Assembly (NCBI GenBank): GCA_937863995.1
Contig: CALMIK010000064.1
Coordinates: 1-57,023, forward strand
Origin: an uncultured Chelatococcus sp.
GTDB lineage: Bacteria; Pseudomonadota; Alphaproteobacteria; Rhizobiales; Beijerinckiaceae
Direction: 5' to 3'
Length of the DNA stretch: 57,023 nt
The notes under the pieces are model-generated. The model was given only the letters and a program-made list of their open reading frames with translations, was not told where the DNA came from and made no database searches. Both the position numbers and the translations under genes were made by a program. Below are positions 17,899 to 27,032 of this stretch, piece after piece. Position 1 is the first letter of the stretch. The number at the start of each line of letters is the position of its first letter.

Positions 17899-17926
17899 TA
17901 GCCGGGTCATACGCATAACACCAAAA

Positions 17927-17959
17927 CCGATGGGAGGGCGAAACTGCCTGTCCCATCGG
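17927..17959 (+). terminator. Hairpin between yceI and the b561-yceI fusion gene
   Basis: Perfect 9-bp stem CCGATGGGA / TCCCATCGG with a 15-nt loop, 20 bp before the next start codon. No T-run, so it more likely stabilises the yceI transcript or attenuates read-through than ends transcription fully. Confidence 0.55.
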
Positions 17960-17979
17960 CCGCTTTCAAGGTAAAAGCC

Positions 17980-19302
17980 ATGTCGAGTGAGCGTTCCGCA
18001 TCCCGCTACACCAGCGTGGCGATCGTCCTGCACTGGACCACCGCGCTGCTGGTCATCGCCATGGTGCCGATGGGCTGGTGGATGGTCGACGCCATCAACG
18101 AGCCCGAAAGCCAGCAGACCGCCTATCAGGCCTTCCAGCTTCACAAATCGATCGGCTTCGCCATTCTCGCGCTCACGCTGGCGCGGCTCGCGTGGCGCCT
18201 CACCCACCCCACGCCGGCGCTGCCTTCCGGCATGAAGTGGTGGGAAGTGTTTCTCGCCCGCGCGACCCATGTCTGCTTCTACGGCATCCTCGTCGCCCTG
18301 CCCCTGACAGGCTGGGTCTACGTATCCACCGGCTGGGCCGCGGCCCTCGACCGGCCGCTCAGCGTCGCGACCTCGTGGTTCGGCCTGTTCACCGTGCCGC
18401 ATCTGCCGGGGATCGAGGGACAACGCGACGTGGCCTTCGGCGCCATCGGCGCTCACGAGCTTTTGGTGTGGGCGGGCATCGTCCTGCTGCTGCTGCATGT
18501 CGGCGCGGCCTTGAAGCATCAGTTCATCGACCGCGACGGCGTGCTGGCGCAGATGATCCCCGTGTTCGAACGCGGGAACAAGCCGCACGGCGGCGCTGTC
18601 TCCAGCAGTTGGCGGGCGTTCGCCACCGCCGCCGGCCTTGCCGCCGTCATCGTCGTGACCGCCACCGGCTGGTCGCGCAATCAACCAGCCCCGCTTGCCG
18701 AGGCAGCGCCCGCGCCGGCCGTATCCGCATCCGCCGAGCCCGCGTCGGGCACGCAGGCAACGACCGTCACCGATGCGCCCGCGCCTGCCGCCACGACGGG
18801 CACAGCCAAAGCATGGGCCATCGACAAATCGGCGTCGAGCATCGCATTCTCGGGCACGCACACCGGCAATGCGTTCGAGGGCCGCTTCGAGCAATGGGAT
18901 GGCGATATCCGCTTCGACCCGACCGACCTTGCGAACTCGTCGGTCACCGTGCTCATCGACACCGCCTCCGCCCGCACGGGAGATGCGACGCAGGAAAACT
19001 CGCTGCAGACCGACGAATGGTTCAACCCGGCGAACTTCCCGCAGGCGCGCTTCGAGGCCGCGACGTTCCGCGCCCTCGGCGACGACCGCTACGAGGCCCA
19101 GGGAACGCTCACCATCAAGGACAAGCCGTTCCCGGTCGTGCTGCCCTTCCGGCTGACCATCGACGACACCGGCGCGAACATGGAGGGCGCGCTCGAACTG
19201 GACCGCACGGCGCTCGATCTCGGCATGTTCTCCGACCCCGCCGCGGGATGGGTGTCGCAGACGATCGCGGTCAAGGTCACGGTGCGCGCAACGCCGCGCT
19301 GA
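17980..19302 (+). CDS. Cytochrome b561-YceI fusion protein
   Basis: 440 residues. Residues 1-195 are a prokaryotic cytochrome b561: four helices with candidate haem-ligand histidines at 18 (VLHW), 55 (LHKSIGF), 159 (GAHELLVW) and 173 (LLHVGAALKHQFIDRDG, a typical b561 end). A fifth helix (about 212-230, FATAAGLAAVIVVTATGW) carries the chain across the membrane to an Ala/Pro-rich linker (235-275). Residues about 277-440 are a YceI domain (WAIDKSASSIAFSGTH, FEGRFEQWDGDIRFDP, LTIKDKPFPVVLPF). The layout would hold the quinone-binding barrel next to a membrane haem protein. Follows yceI by 81 bp; likely same unit. Confidence 0.92.
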   Translation: MSSERSASRYTSVAIVLHWTTALLVIAMVPMGWWMVDAINEPESQQTAYQAFQLHKSIGFAILALTLARLAWRLTHPTPALPSGMKWWEVFLARATHVCFYGILVALPLTGWVYVSTGWAAALDRPLSVATSWFGLFTVPHLPGIEGQRDVAFGAIGAHELLVWAGIVLLLLHVGAALKHQFIDRDGVLAQMIPVFERGNKPHGGAVSSSWRAFATAAGLAAVIVVTATGWSRNQPAPLAEAAPAPAVSASAEPASGTQATTVTDAPAPAATTGTAKAWAIDKSASSIAFSGTHTGNAFEGRFEQWDGDIRFDPTDLANSSVTVLIDTASARTGDATQENSLQTDEWFNPANFPQARFEAATFRALGDDRYEAQGTLTIKDKPFPVVLPFRLTIDDTGANMEGALELDRTALDLGMFSDPAAGWVSQTIAVKVTVRATPR

Positions 19303-19385
19303 CTAAGAGCGCCCAACAAAACCTCCGAGTTGAGGATGGCCTGGCTGAGCCAACACGTTTTCTGCAAGCACGCGCCGCGCGCTTG

Positions 19386-20318
19386 TCAGAGGTCGATGCG
19401 CCGGTGGAGCCAGGGGTTGCGCCCCTCCTTCAGCCAATGCAGCGTATCGGCCCAGAAGCCGTCCGCGTGGCTGTCGTGGAACAGGCTGAAATGGCCGATC
19501 GTCTCGCGCCCGTAGTCCTGCGGCGCGAGCATCACCGCCTCCCGCGCCGCGCCGCTGTAGTAGCGCAGCGTGCGGCGGATCGCCGGCAAGGTGCAGAATT
19601 CATCGTCGGTGACGGAAACCGCCAGGATCGGCGCCGTCACCGCCGCCATGCGCGCCACCGCCGATGCGCGCTCACGCCGTGGATGGCTGCGCTCGAAACG
19701 AGACCCGCGAAAAGTCCATTCATGGGCGACACCGGCCGGCAGATCCTCCAGCCAACCGAACCTGCGGCCGGGGAAATAGCCGTAGAGCGCCGTGGCCGCA
19801 GGCATGGCGACATGCCACTTCAGAAACAGGCCGAGCCTGCGGCGTGGCGCGTAATCCGGCCACCAGGCGTACTGCGCTCCTGCCGTCAGGATGCGGTCGA
19901 CGTGGACCGCGCTCTCGGCCATCCCCGGCAGAAAGCCGCCGATGCTGTGGCCCACGACATTCAGTGGCCGTTGACGCGGTTCGTGCGCGGCGCGGGCGCG
20001 CATGAAGCGCACGGCGGCGTCGAAATCGCGCTCGCCCCAGTCGCGCCAACGATAGCCGCAGCCGCGCAGGCGCTCGGGACGCGACAGGCCGATGCCGCGA
20101 TAGTCGTAAGTGAGCACATCGAAGCCATGCCCCGCCAGAAAGCGCGCATAGCGATGATAGTAGCGCGCCTGCACGCCGGTCGCCGGGTTGACGATCACGC
20201 TGCCGAGAACGGCGCCTTCGGCATGCCACAGGTGGCCGCGCAGCAGAACGCCGTCGCGGCAGGAAATGGTCACTTCCTGCCCGTGTTCCGTCGTTCTCTC
20301 ACGTGTAACCGCGCTCAT
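19386..20318 (-). CDS. Alpha/beta hydrolase
   Basis: 310 residues from ATG 20318; the frame reaches 20369 but the extra residues are not conserved in type. Nucleophile elbow GHSIGG (in LNVVGHSIGGFLPG), acid in SVTDDEFCTLPA, and catalytic His in IGHFSLFHDSH. The oxyanion side has NPATGVQARYYHRYARFLA and YDYRGIGLSRPERL, which matches the YdjP/esterase-like group often annotated as predicted alpha/beta hydrolase. Cytosolic, no signal peptide. Substrate unknown. It lies downstream of surf1 in the same direction, 76 bp away, so it may be the last gene of the cyo unit or separate. Confidence 0.85.
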   Translation of the reverse strand: MSAVTRERTTEHGQEVTISCRDGVLLRGHLWHAEGAVLGSVIVNPATGVQARYYHRYARFLAGHGFDVLTYDYRGIGLSRPERLRGCGYRWRDWGERDFDAAVRFMRARAAHEPRQRPLNVVGHSIGGFLPGMAESAVHVDRILTAGAQYAWWPDYAPRRRLGLFLKWHVAMPAATALYGYFPGRRFGWLEDLPAGVAHEWTFRGSRFERSHPRRERASAVARMAAVTAPILAVSVTDDEFCTLPAIRRTLRYYSGAAREAVMLAPQDYGRETIGHFSLFHDSHADGFWADTLHWLKEGRNPWLHRRIDL

Positions 20319-20394
20319 GCCACGAACGATAGCCGATGATCGCGGGTATGTACATTCATCCGTAACCAATTGCGCGGCTATGCTTTTCGGCGAA

Positions 20395-21147
20395 TCAACC
20401 GCGAGCCGCGCCGTGCTCCCGGCGCAGATGCCGGACGAAGGCCGCGAACATGCCCGCCGCCACGGCCGCCATGGCGAACCACGTGAGCGCGTAGACGAGA
20501 TGGCTGTTGGGAAATGTCAGCCGTGTCAGGCCACCGCGCGGATAGCCTGCAGGATCGGCACCGGCGTCCGCGTCGATGAAATAAGGCGCCGCCCCATCGA
20601 GACCGCGCGCTTGCGCGATTGCCGCGATGTCGCGCGAGTACCAGCGGTCGCCGTCCGGATCGTTGGAACGCAAGAACGCCCCGCCGGGCTCGCTCATGCG
20701 CATGAGGCCCGTGATCGTCACACGCCCCGCCACCTGCCCCGCCGCACGGGTCGCGGGCGTGCGCCGGTCTGTGGGCACGAAGCCCCGGTTGACGAGCGTC
20801 ACCATCCCGTTGCCGTCATCGAGCGGGGTCAGCACCCAGTAACCCGCGCCAAGCTCGGTCACTGCCTGCACCAGCGTCTCGCGATCGTGCAGGAACGTGC
20901 CGCCCAGCGCGACACGCCGATACTCGTCGTCATCGCGGTTGACGGCGGGCCACTGCGCCCGCCCGGGCGCGGGCACCGGCGCGGCATGCACGCGCGCCTC
21001 GACGCGGGCGATGAGGTCCGTCTTCCACGCCAGGCGCTGCAATTGCCACACGCCCAGCGCCGCGAGGCCGCAGACGATGACGACCACGCCGATGCCCGCC
21101 GCGACCAGCGACCGGGAGGGAAAGGGCCTTGGCTGCATCGAAACCAT
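20395..21147 (-). CDS. SURF1 family cytochrome oxidase assembly protein
   Basis: 250 residues with two transmembrane helices near the ends (GIGVVVIVCGLAALGVWQLQ at the N-terminus, YALTWFAMAAVAAGMFAAF at the C-terminus) and a periplasmic middle. Signatures: LGVWQLQRLAWK at the first helix, VLTPLDDGNGMVTLVNRGFV, and the C-terminal NSHLVYALTWFAMA that marks SURF1/Shy1. These proteins help haem insertion into haem-copper oxidases. Start at ATG 21147 with GGGGAG just upstream. It directly follows cyoD (16 bp), in the position where cyoE (haem O synthase) is often found. Confidence 0.92.
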   Translation of the reverse strand: MVSMQPRPFPSRSLVAAGIGVVVIVCGLAALGVWQLQRLAWKTDLIARVEARVHAAPVPAPGRAQWPAVNRDDDEYRRVALGGTFLHDRETLVQAVTELGAGYWVLTPLDDGNGMVTLVNRGFVPTDRRTPATRAAGQVAGRVTITGLMRMSEPGGAFLRSNDPDGDRWYSRDIAAIAQARGLDGAAPYFIDADAGADPAGYPRGGLTRLTFPNSHLVYALTWFAMAAVAAGMFAAFVRHLRREHGAARG

Positions 21148-21163
21148 GCTCCCCTCGCCCGCC

Positions 21164-21547
21164 TCACGGCAGCGCGCGGGCGTCCTCGGCGGTCATCTCG
21201 GGCATCATGTGGTCGTGCAGGTGGTTCATGACCCAGATCGAGCCAATCACCGCGATGAAGATGATGATGGCGGTGAAGACGAAGGCCATCAGCGTCCACC
21301 CTCCTTCCGAGCGGCGGCTCATGTGCAGGAAGTAGACCATCTGCACCACGATCTGCGCCACGCCGAGCCCCAGCACCGCGATGGCCGTGAGCGTGGTGCT
21401 GCCGAGCGCGCCGCTCATCACCAGCCAGAACGGAATGACGGTCAGGATCGCCGACAGCAGGAAGCCGGTCACATAGCCGCCGACCGTGCCGTGCGCCTCG
21501 CCGGATTCGTGCCGGTGCACCGCGGCGTCGTGCGAATGGGCGCTCAT
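21164..21547 (-). CDS. cyoD: Cytochrome bo3 quinol oxidase subunit IV (CyoD)
   Basis: 127 residues. His-rich cytoplasmic head (SAHSHDAAVHRHESGEAHGT) then three helices: GGYVTGFLLSAILTVIPFWL, LTAIAVLGLGVAQIVVQMVY and LMAFVFTAIIIFIAVIGSIW, ending with the typical MNHLHDHMMP. The VQMVYFLHM segment is the CyoD hallmark. Its ATG shares one base with the cyoC stop (TGATG), so they are translationally coupled. Stabilises CuB assembly in the oxidase. Confidence 0.93.
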   Translation of the reverse strand: MSAHSHDAAVHRHESGEAHGTVGGYVTGFLLSAILTVIPFWLVMSGALGSTTLTAIAVLGLGVAQIVVQMVYFLHMSRRSEGGWTLMAFVFTAIIIFIAVIGSIWVMNHLHDHMMPEMTAEDARALP

Positions 21548-22182
21548 CACAGCACTCCTATCAGGTAGACGAAGGAAAACACCACGATCCAGACGAGGTC
21601 GAGGAAGTGCCAGAACATCGACAGGCACATCACCCGGCGCTGGTTGGCCTCGCCGATGCCCCGCTGGCTGATCTGCACCAGCAGCACGCCGAGCCAGATC
21701 ACGCCGAACGTCACATGCAGCGCATGGGTGCCGACGAGCGTGAAGAACGACGACAGGAACGCGCTCACCTGCGGCGTCGCGCCGATATGGATCAGGTGGA
21801 GGAACTCGTAGAGCGACATGCCGATGAAGACGATGCCGAACACGCCCGTCGCCGCAAGCCACGCCAGCGTGCCCCGCTGGTTGCCCTGCTGCATCGCGAT
21901 CACGGCGAAACCGTAGGTGATCGACGAGATCAGTAGCGCCGCCGTCGACACCAACACGAGGTCGAGATCGAAGAGGTCCACAGGCGCCGGCCCGCCCGCA
22001 TAGCTGCCGCCGACCACCGCATGCACCGCGAAGAGCGACGCGAAAATGAGGCAGTCGCTCATCAGGTAGATCCAGAAACCGAGCATGGTGCCGGTTTCGT
22101 GGTGGCCGTGGGCGTCCTCCTCCTCCGTCAGGAAGAAAACGGGCGCGCCATCGGTGACGGGCAATTTGACGTGCTTGGTCAT
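21547..22182 (-). CDS. cyoC: Cytochrome bo3 quinol oxidase subunit III (CyoC)
   Basis: 211 residues, five membrane helices. [14 protein letters not shown] segment ([20 protein letters not shown]), [40 protein letters not shown] and the closing [20 protein letters not shown] are all characteristic. A His/acidic N-terminal stretch ([12 protein letters not shown]) is usual for the subunit. Overlaps cyoB by ATGA. Not catalytic; supports assembly and proton uptake. Confidence 0.95.
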   Translation of the reverse strand: MTKHVKLPVTDGAPVFFLTEEEDAHGHHETGTMLGFWIYLMSDCLIFASLFAVHAVVGGSYAGGPAPVDLFDLDLVLVSTAALLISSITYGFAVIAMQQGNQRGTLAWLAATGVFGIVFIGMSLYEFLHLIHIGATPQVSAFLSSFFTLVGTHALHVTFGVIWLGVLLVQISQRGIGEANQRRVMCLSMFWHFLDLVWIVVFSFVYLIGVL

Positions 22183-24200
22183 GATGCCACTTTCCCTGCG
22201 AGCAGCTGCGTGCGCGCGGCCTCCGTCGCCGCCACCTCACCAGCCGGGATGTAATAGTCGCGGTCGTAGTTGAACGTGTGCGCGATCGCGGCAACGATGA
22301 TGGCGGCGAAGGACATGGCCGAGAGCCACCAGATGTGCCAGATCAGCGCGAAGCCGAGCACCAGAGAAAGCGCCGACAGGATGATCCCCGTGCCGGTGTA
22401 GTGCGGCATGTGGACCGGCCGAAAACCGGTGAGCGGGCGGGCATAGCCGCGCTCCTTCATGTCCCACCACGCGTCGAGATCGTGCACCACGGGCGTGAAG
22501 GCGAAGTTGTAGGCCGGCGGCGGCGACGACACCGCCCATTCCAGCGTGCGCCCGTTCCACGGATCGCCCGTCGCGTCGGCGTAGGCGGGCTGCTTGCGGC
22601 GCAGGTAGCCCACGGCGAACTGCGCCACGAAGGCCAGCGTGCCGAACAGGATGAGCAACGCGCCAAGCGCCGCCGTGACGAAGAAAATGTTGAGCGACGT
22701 ATCCTCGAACTGGCTGATGCGGCGGGTAATGCCCATCAGGCCGAGGATGTAGATCGGCATGAACGCCACCCAGAAGCCGATCTGCCAGCACCAGAACGAC
22801 ACCTTGCCCCAGAACGGATCGGCCTTGAAGCCGAACGCTTTCGGGAACCAGTAGACGATGCCGGCGAAGAGCCCGAACACCACGCCGCCGATGATGGTGT
22901 TATGGAAATGCGCCACCAGGAACAGGCTGTTGTGCAGCACGAAGTCGGCCGGGGGCACGGCGAGCAGCACGCCGGTCATGCCGCCGATGACGAAGGTCAG
23001 CATGAAGCCCACGGTCCACATCATGGGCACGTCGAAGCGGATGCGCCCCCGGTACATGGTGAAGAGCCAGTTGAATATCTTCGCGCCCGTCGGGATCGAG
23101 ATGATCATCGTCGTGATGCCGAAGAACGTGTTCACCGTCGCGCCCGACCCCATGGTGAAGAAGTGGTGCAGCCACACCAGGTAGGACAGGATCATGATGG
23201 CGGCGGTGGCGTAGACCATCGACTTGTAGCCGAAGAGGCGCTTGCCGGAGAAGGTCGAGACCACCTCGGAGAAGATGCCGAAGGCCGGCAGCACGAGGAT
23301 GTAGACTTCCGGATGGCCCCAGATCCAGATGAGGTTGACGTACATCATCGGGTTGCCGCCGCCGTCGTTGGTGAAGAAGTGCGTCCCCACGTAACGGTCG
23401 AGCGCCAGCAGCGCGAGCACGGCGGTGAGCACCGGGAACGTCGCCACGATCAGGATGTTGGTGCACAGGCTGGTCCAGGTGAACACCGGCATGCGCATGT
23501 AGGTCATGCCGGGGCAGCGCATCTTGACGATGGTCACGATGAGGTTGATGCCCGACAGCGTCGTGCCCACGCCCGCGATCTGCAGCGACCACAGGTAGTA
23601 GTCGACGCCCACCCACGGGCTCGCGTCGATGCCAGACAGCGGCGGATAGGCCAGCCAGCCCGTCTGCGCGAACTCGCCCACGAACAGCGACATCATCACC
23701 AGCACGGCGCCCGACGTCGTCATCCAGAAGCTGAAGTTGTTGAGGAACGGAAACGCCACGTCGCGCGCGCCGATCTGCAGCGGCATGACGTAGTTCATGA
23801 GGCCCGTCACCAGCGGCATGGCGACGAAGAAGATCATGATGACGCCGTGCGCCGTGAAGATCTGGTCGTAGTGGTGAGGCGTGAGATAGCCCTCCCCGCC
23901 GCCCGACGCCATCGCCTGGTGCAGGCGCAGCATCAGCGCGTCCGCGAGGCCGCGCAGGAACATCACCAGCGCCAGGATGATGTACATGATGCCGATCTTC
24001 TTGTGATCCACGCTCGTGAACCACTCGTTCCAGAGATAGCCCCACAGCCGGTAGCGGGTGATGGCGGCAAGCACCGCCACGCCGATCAGCGCCACGACCG
24101 CGAAGGTCCCGACGAGAATGGGCTCGTGAATGGGGATGGCCTCGAAGGTAAGGCGCCCGAACACCAGTTGCTGGAGATTGCCGTCTAATGCCATGGCCAC
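22179..24200 (-). CDS. cyoB: Cytochrome bo3 quinol oxidase subunit I (CyoB)
   Basis: 673 residues, the usual 15-helix length of CyoB. Catalytic core of the quinol oxidase, reducing O2 to water and pumping protons. Visible ligands: [10 protein letters not shown] (low-spin haem His), [16 protein letters not shown] (CuB His and the His-Tyr crosslink partner), VWLHHFF (two CuB His) and VAHFHNTI (haem His pair). The [11 protein letters not shown] start of helix 1 and the C-terminal extra helices ([16 protein letters not shown]) mark the quinol rather than cytochrome-c branch. Abuts cyoA without a gap and overlaps cyoC. Confidence 0.97.
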   Translation of the reverse strand: MAMALDGNLQQLVFGRLTFEAIPIHEPILVGTFAVVALIGVAVLAAITRYRLWGYLWNEWFTSVDHKKIGIMYIILALVMFLRGLADALMLRLHQAMASGGGEGYLTPHHYDQIFTAHGVIMIFFVAMPLVTGLMNYVMPLQIGARDVAFPFLNNFSFWMTTSGAVLVMMSLFVGEFAQTGWLAYPPLSGIDASPWVGVDYYLWSLQIAGVGTTLSGINLIVTIVKMRCPGMTYMRMPVFTWTSLCTNILIVATFPVLTAVLALLALDRYVGTHFFTNDGGGNPMMYVNLIWIWGHPEVYILVLPAFGIFSEVVSTFSGKRLFGYKSMVYATAAIMILSYLVWLHHFFTMGSGATVNTFFGITTMIISIPTGAKIFNWLFTMYRGRIRFDVPMMWTVGFMLTFVIGGMTGVLLAVPPADFVLHNSLFLVAHFHNTIIGGVVFGLFAGIVYWFPKAFGFKADPFWGKVSFWCWQIGFWVAFMPIYILGLMGITRRISQFEDTSLNIFFVTAALGALLILFGTLAFVAQFAVGYLRRKQPAYADATGDPWNGRTLEWAVSSPPPAYNFAFTPVVHDLDAWWDMKERGYARPLTGFRPVHMPHYTGTGIILSALSLVLGFALIWHIWWLSAMSFAAIIVAAIAHTFNYDRDYYIPAGEVAATEAARTQLLAGKVAS

Positions 24201-25289
24201 TTACTCGCTGAAAATACGCACGCCGTAAGGCGCGCCGCCAACCGCCGGCAGGCCGGCGAGCGTCGCCGGCCCCGTGCCCTGCGGGCTTTGCGGCGTGCAC
24301 AGTGTGTCGCCCGCCAGCGCCTTTTCGAGGCGCGCCGAGGCGAGCGCCGCCGGGTTGCCCATGCGCCCGAGGCCGCTGATACGGTTCTCGTCGCTGCGCA
24401 TGATGTCGCGCAGGCAGGCCTTGCCCTCGGGCACGCACATGTTGACGATGCGGAGGAAAAGCCCGGCATCGACGCTGCTGAAGTAGCGCACCGGATCGGC
24501 CTCGCTCGGGCGCTCCACGTCGAGGTAGACGGCGCGGGTGAGCGCGTCGTCGGAGGCGCGCGCCTTCGCCACCCATGCCTCGAACCCGTCCTGCGACAGC
24601 CCGTGGAACTTGAAGCGCATGTAGGAAAAGCCGTGGCCGGTGTAATTGGCCGAGAAGCCGTCGAAGACGCCTGCCTCGTTGACGACCGCGTGGAGCTGCG
24701 TCTGCATGCCCGCCATGGCATAGATCTGCCCGGCGAGCGCCGGCACGAAGAACGAGTTCATCAGGTTCGACGACGTGATTCGGAACGCGATCGGCCGATC
24801 GACCGGGGCGGCGAGCTCGTTGATGGTGGCGATGCCGTACTGCGGGTAGATGAAGAGCCACTTCCAGTCGAGCGACACCACCTCGACACGCAACGGCTCC
24901 ACGTCCGCCGCCAACGGGCGGGCGGCGTCGATGCGCGCCAGCGGCGCGTAGGGATCAAGACGGTGGGTGGCGATCCAGGTGATGGTGCCGAGCACAAGGA
25001 TGATCGCGACCGGAGCGCCCCAGATGGCGATCTCGAGCTTGGTCGAGTGATGGAAATCGGGATCGTAATCGGCCTTGCGGTTCGACTGCCGGTATTTCCA
25101 GGCAAACAGCACGGTGAGCACCATGACGGGCACGATGATCAGAAGCATCAGGCCGGTGGCGACAAGAATAAGATCTCTCTGCTGAACGGCTATATCGCCG
25201 GCCGGCGCCATGATGACCCATTGGCATCCTGCAAGCAGCGGCGACATCGCCAGCACGAGCAGGAGGGGAAGCGCTTTGACCCTCTGCAT
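24201..25289 (-). CDS. cyoA: Cytochrome bo3 quinol oxidase subunit II (CyoA)
   Basis: 362-residue lipoprotein. Start chosen at ATG 25289 because it begins a lipoprotein signal (MQRVKALPLLLVLAMSPLLA, then Gly-Cys with Cys22 as the lipidation site). Two membrane helices follow (LILVATGLMLLIIVPVMVL; IAIWGAPVAIILVLGTITWI). The periplasmic cupredoxin domain has VSLDWKWLFIYPQYGIATIN and SANYTGHGFSYMRFKFHG but lacks the CuA-binding Cys pair, as expected for quinol oxidases. The C-terminal COX-aromatic region runs on to an extra tail of about 50 residues rich in Ala/Gly. First gene of cyoABCD-surf1. Confidence 0.95.
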   Translation of the reverse strand: MQRVKALPLLLVLAMSPLLAGCQWVIMAPAGDIAVQQRDLILVATGLMLLIIVPVMVLTVLFAWKYRQSNRKADYDPDFHHSTKLEIAIWGAPVAIILVLGTITWIATHRLDPYAPLARIDAARPLAADVEPLRVEVVSLDWKWLFIYPQYGIATINELAAPVDRPIAFRITSSNLMNSFFVPALAGQIYAMAGMQTQLHAVVNEAGVFDGFSANYTGHGFSYMRFKFHGLSQDGFEAWVAKARASDDALTRAVYLDVERPSEADPVRYFSSVDAGLFLRIVNMCVPEGKACLRDIMRSDENRISGLGRMGNPAALASARLEKALAGDTLCTPQSPQGTGPATLAGLPAVGGAPYGVRIFSE

Positions 25290-25354
25290 CCGTCTCGATC
25301 CATGTTTGTGCGATGGCGGAGGACGGCACACCTTCCCCCGCAATGTATTCGATT

Positions 25355-25383
25355 TCCATACAGACGCGAATACGAGTCAGCAA
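25355..25383 (-). promoter_or_regulatory. Candidate cyo operon promoter
   Basis: On the minus strand TTGCTG (25383-25378), 17-bp spacer, TATGGA (25360-25355), about 65 bp before the cyoA start. Reasonable sigma-70 match in an otherwise open region. No clear FNR or ArcA-type site was seen beside it. Confidence 0.4.
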
Positions 25384-25789
25384 TAGGCAGAAATGGGGGT
25401 GCGACAACATGAACACTAACTTTTTAAAGATTACAGTTTCATCCGATACTATTGCGTGAAGCAACGATGTCCCGCATGCGTCAATTTGCCCTCTTACATC
25501 CGCGCGAATATTCTATCCTGCCGCCAGGGCAACTGCCCGGATTCGAGGCACGCCGCGCCGGCGCGGGCCTTGCCGGCGACCGCCCCAGGGCAGGCAAGGC
25601 TGGGGCGGCGCCTGCCCGCGAGCGGCGCAGGCGCTGTCGCGCAAATGTCTTGACGGAATGCGGCGGGTGTCCGAAAACGATGATCCGAAAGAAACTTCGC
25701 GGCCCGCGCCGGCGGCGGCCTGCCTGAACCACGGCAGAAGCGTCCAGCGCCGCGCCACGGTTTCCACAATCATCTATAGGGAGAGTTCG
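25384..25789. other. Intergenic region between cyoA and the second livK
   Basis: AT-rich at 25405-25455, then strongly GC-rich. A perfect 9-bp stem CCGCCCCAG / CTGGGGCGG with an 11-nt loop lies at 25580-25608. The livK leader ends with ATAGGGAGAG at 25776-25785, a ribosome-binding site 4 nt before the start. Short open frames inside have no protein-like features. Confidence 0.45.
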
Positions 25790-26938
25790 ATGCGGTTCAT
25801 GAGATCGGCGATCGTCGCGCTTGCTGTGAGCGCCAGCGCGGTGGCATCGCAGGCGGCAGAGGTCAAGATCGGCGTCGCAGCGGCGCTGAGCGGCCTCGCG
25901 GCCCAGTATGGCGCGGCGATTCGCAACGGCTTCGAGCTCGCCGCCGAGGAAATCAACGCCGCAGGCGGCGTCAATGGCAACACCATCAAACTTGTGATCG
26001 AGGACGAGCAGGGCAAGAAGGAAGAGGCGATCAACGTCTTCAAGAAGCTCATCTTCCAGGACAAGGTTCTGCTGGTGTTCGGCCCCACGCTGTCGAATTC
26101 CGGCGCGGCCGCGCACCCGGTGGCCCAGGCGGCCAAGACGCCCGCCTTCGCCACCTCCAACACCGCAGACGGCATCACCGCGGTCGGCAACTACATCTTC
26201 CGCAACGCCGTCACCGAGGCCGACGTGCTGCCCGTCACGCTGAAAACCGTGGTGGACAAGGCCGGCGTCAAGAAAGTCGCGGTGCTCTACGGCAACGACG
26301 ACGTGTTCACGAAGTCCGGCTACGACAACTTCGCCAAGGCGCTGAAGGACCAGAACATCGCCGTCACCACCACCGAGACCTTCGCCAAAGGCGACGTGGA
26401 CTTCAAGGCGCAGCTCACCAAGATCAAGGCGAGCGAGCCGGACGCCATCGTGCTCTCGGCCTTGCAGGCGGAAGGCGGCCCGATCCTGGTGCAGGCGCGC
26501 CAGCTCGGCATCACGCAGCCCTTCGTCGGCGGCAACGGCGTGAACTCGCCGAAGATCCTCGAACTCGCCAAGGAAGCCTCCGACAACCTGTGGGTCGGCA
26601 GCCCGTGGTCGGCAAGCAACGACTCGCCCGAGAACACCCGCTTCATCGAGGCCTACAAGAAGAAGTTCGGCACCGCGCCGGACCAGTTCGCGGCCCAGAC
26701 CTACGACGCGCTGCACATCGTGGCGGCGGCGCTCAAGAAGGTGGAGCTCACCGGCGACCTCGCCAAGGACCGCGCCGCCCTGCGCGACGCCCTGCCCGAC
26801 ATCGCCTGGACCGGCGCGACCGGCCCGTTCAAGTTCCGTCAGGCTCTCGACAAGAGCGGCAAGCCTGCCGGCTACGACGCCGACCAGCAGCCGATCGTGT
26901 CGGTGACGAAGGACGGCGCGTACCAGATCGTCAAGTGA
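25790..26938 (+). CDS. livK: Periplasmic branched-chain amino-acid-type binding protein (second LivK)
   Basis: 382 residues from ATG 25790, directly after GGGAGAG. Signal peptide about residues 1-22 (MRFMRSAIVALAVSASAVAS, cleavage after QA). Mature part: VKIGVAAALSGLAAQYGAA, EEINAAGGVNGNTIKLVIED, LVFGPTLSNSGAAAHPVAQA, FRNAVTEADVLPVTLKTVVD, and DALPDIAWTGATGPFKFRQA near the end, all typical type-I HAAT binding-protein motifs. Captures the ligand in the periplasm for LivHMGF below. Ligand unknown. A strong hairpin after the gene probably raises its expression above the membrane genes. Its ribosome-binding site pairs with the sRNA candidate at 36868-36971. Confidence 0.93.
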   Translation: MRFMRSAIVALAVSASAVASQAAEVKIGVAAALSGLAAQYGAAIRNGFELAAEEINAAGGVNGNTIKLVIEDEQGKKEEAINVFKKLIFQDKVLLVFGPTLSNSGAAAHPVAQAAKTPAFATSNTADGITAVGNYIFRNAVTEADVLPVTLKTVVDKAGVKKVAVLYGNDDVFTKSGYDNFAKALKDQNIAVTTTETFAKGDVDFKAQLTKIKASEPDAIVLSALQAEGGPILVQARQLGITQPFVGGNGVNSPKILELAKEASDNLWVGSPWSASNDSPENTRFIEAYKKKFGTAPDQFAAQTYDALHIVAAALKKVELTGDLAKDRAALRDALPDIAWTGATGPFKFRQALDKSGKPAGYDADQQPIVSVTKDGAYQIVK

Positions 26939-26944
26939 GTTGCC

Positions 26945-26975
26945 GCGCCCGGCCTCGCGCCGGGCGCCCTTTGTT
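26945..26975 (+). terminator. Hairpin between livK and livH (attenuator-like)
   Basis: Perfect 9-bp GC stem GCGCCCGGC / GCCGGGCGC, 5-nt loop, then CCTTTGTT. It begins 6 bp after the livK stop. Common in binding-protein-dependent operons, where it protects the livK mRNA and lowers read-through. Confidence 0.7.
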
Positions 26976-27032
26976 TCGGGGGTTCCCCCAGCCCTGGCGG
27001 CGGCCTGATCCGCCGCGGAAATGTTTTAGGCG

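Noticed and set aside
22278..24188. 636-residue plus-strand open frame opposite cyoB
   Set aside because: Antisense shadow of cyoB, dominated by Arg/His/Glu/Asp.
25580..25608. 9-bp GC stem upstream of the second livK as a terminator or riboswitch
   Set aside because: No T-run, no known aptamer pattern, and 180 bases before the start codon; left as an unassigned hairpin.
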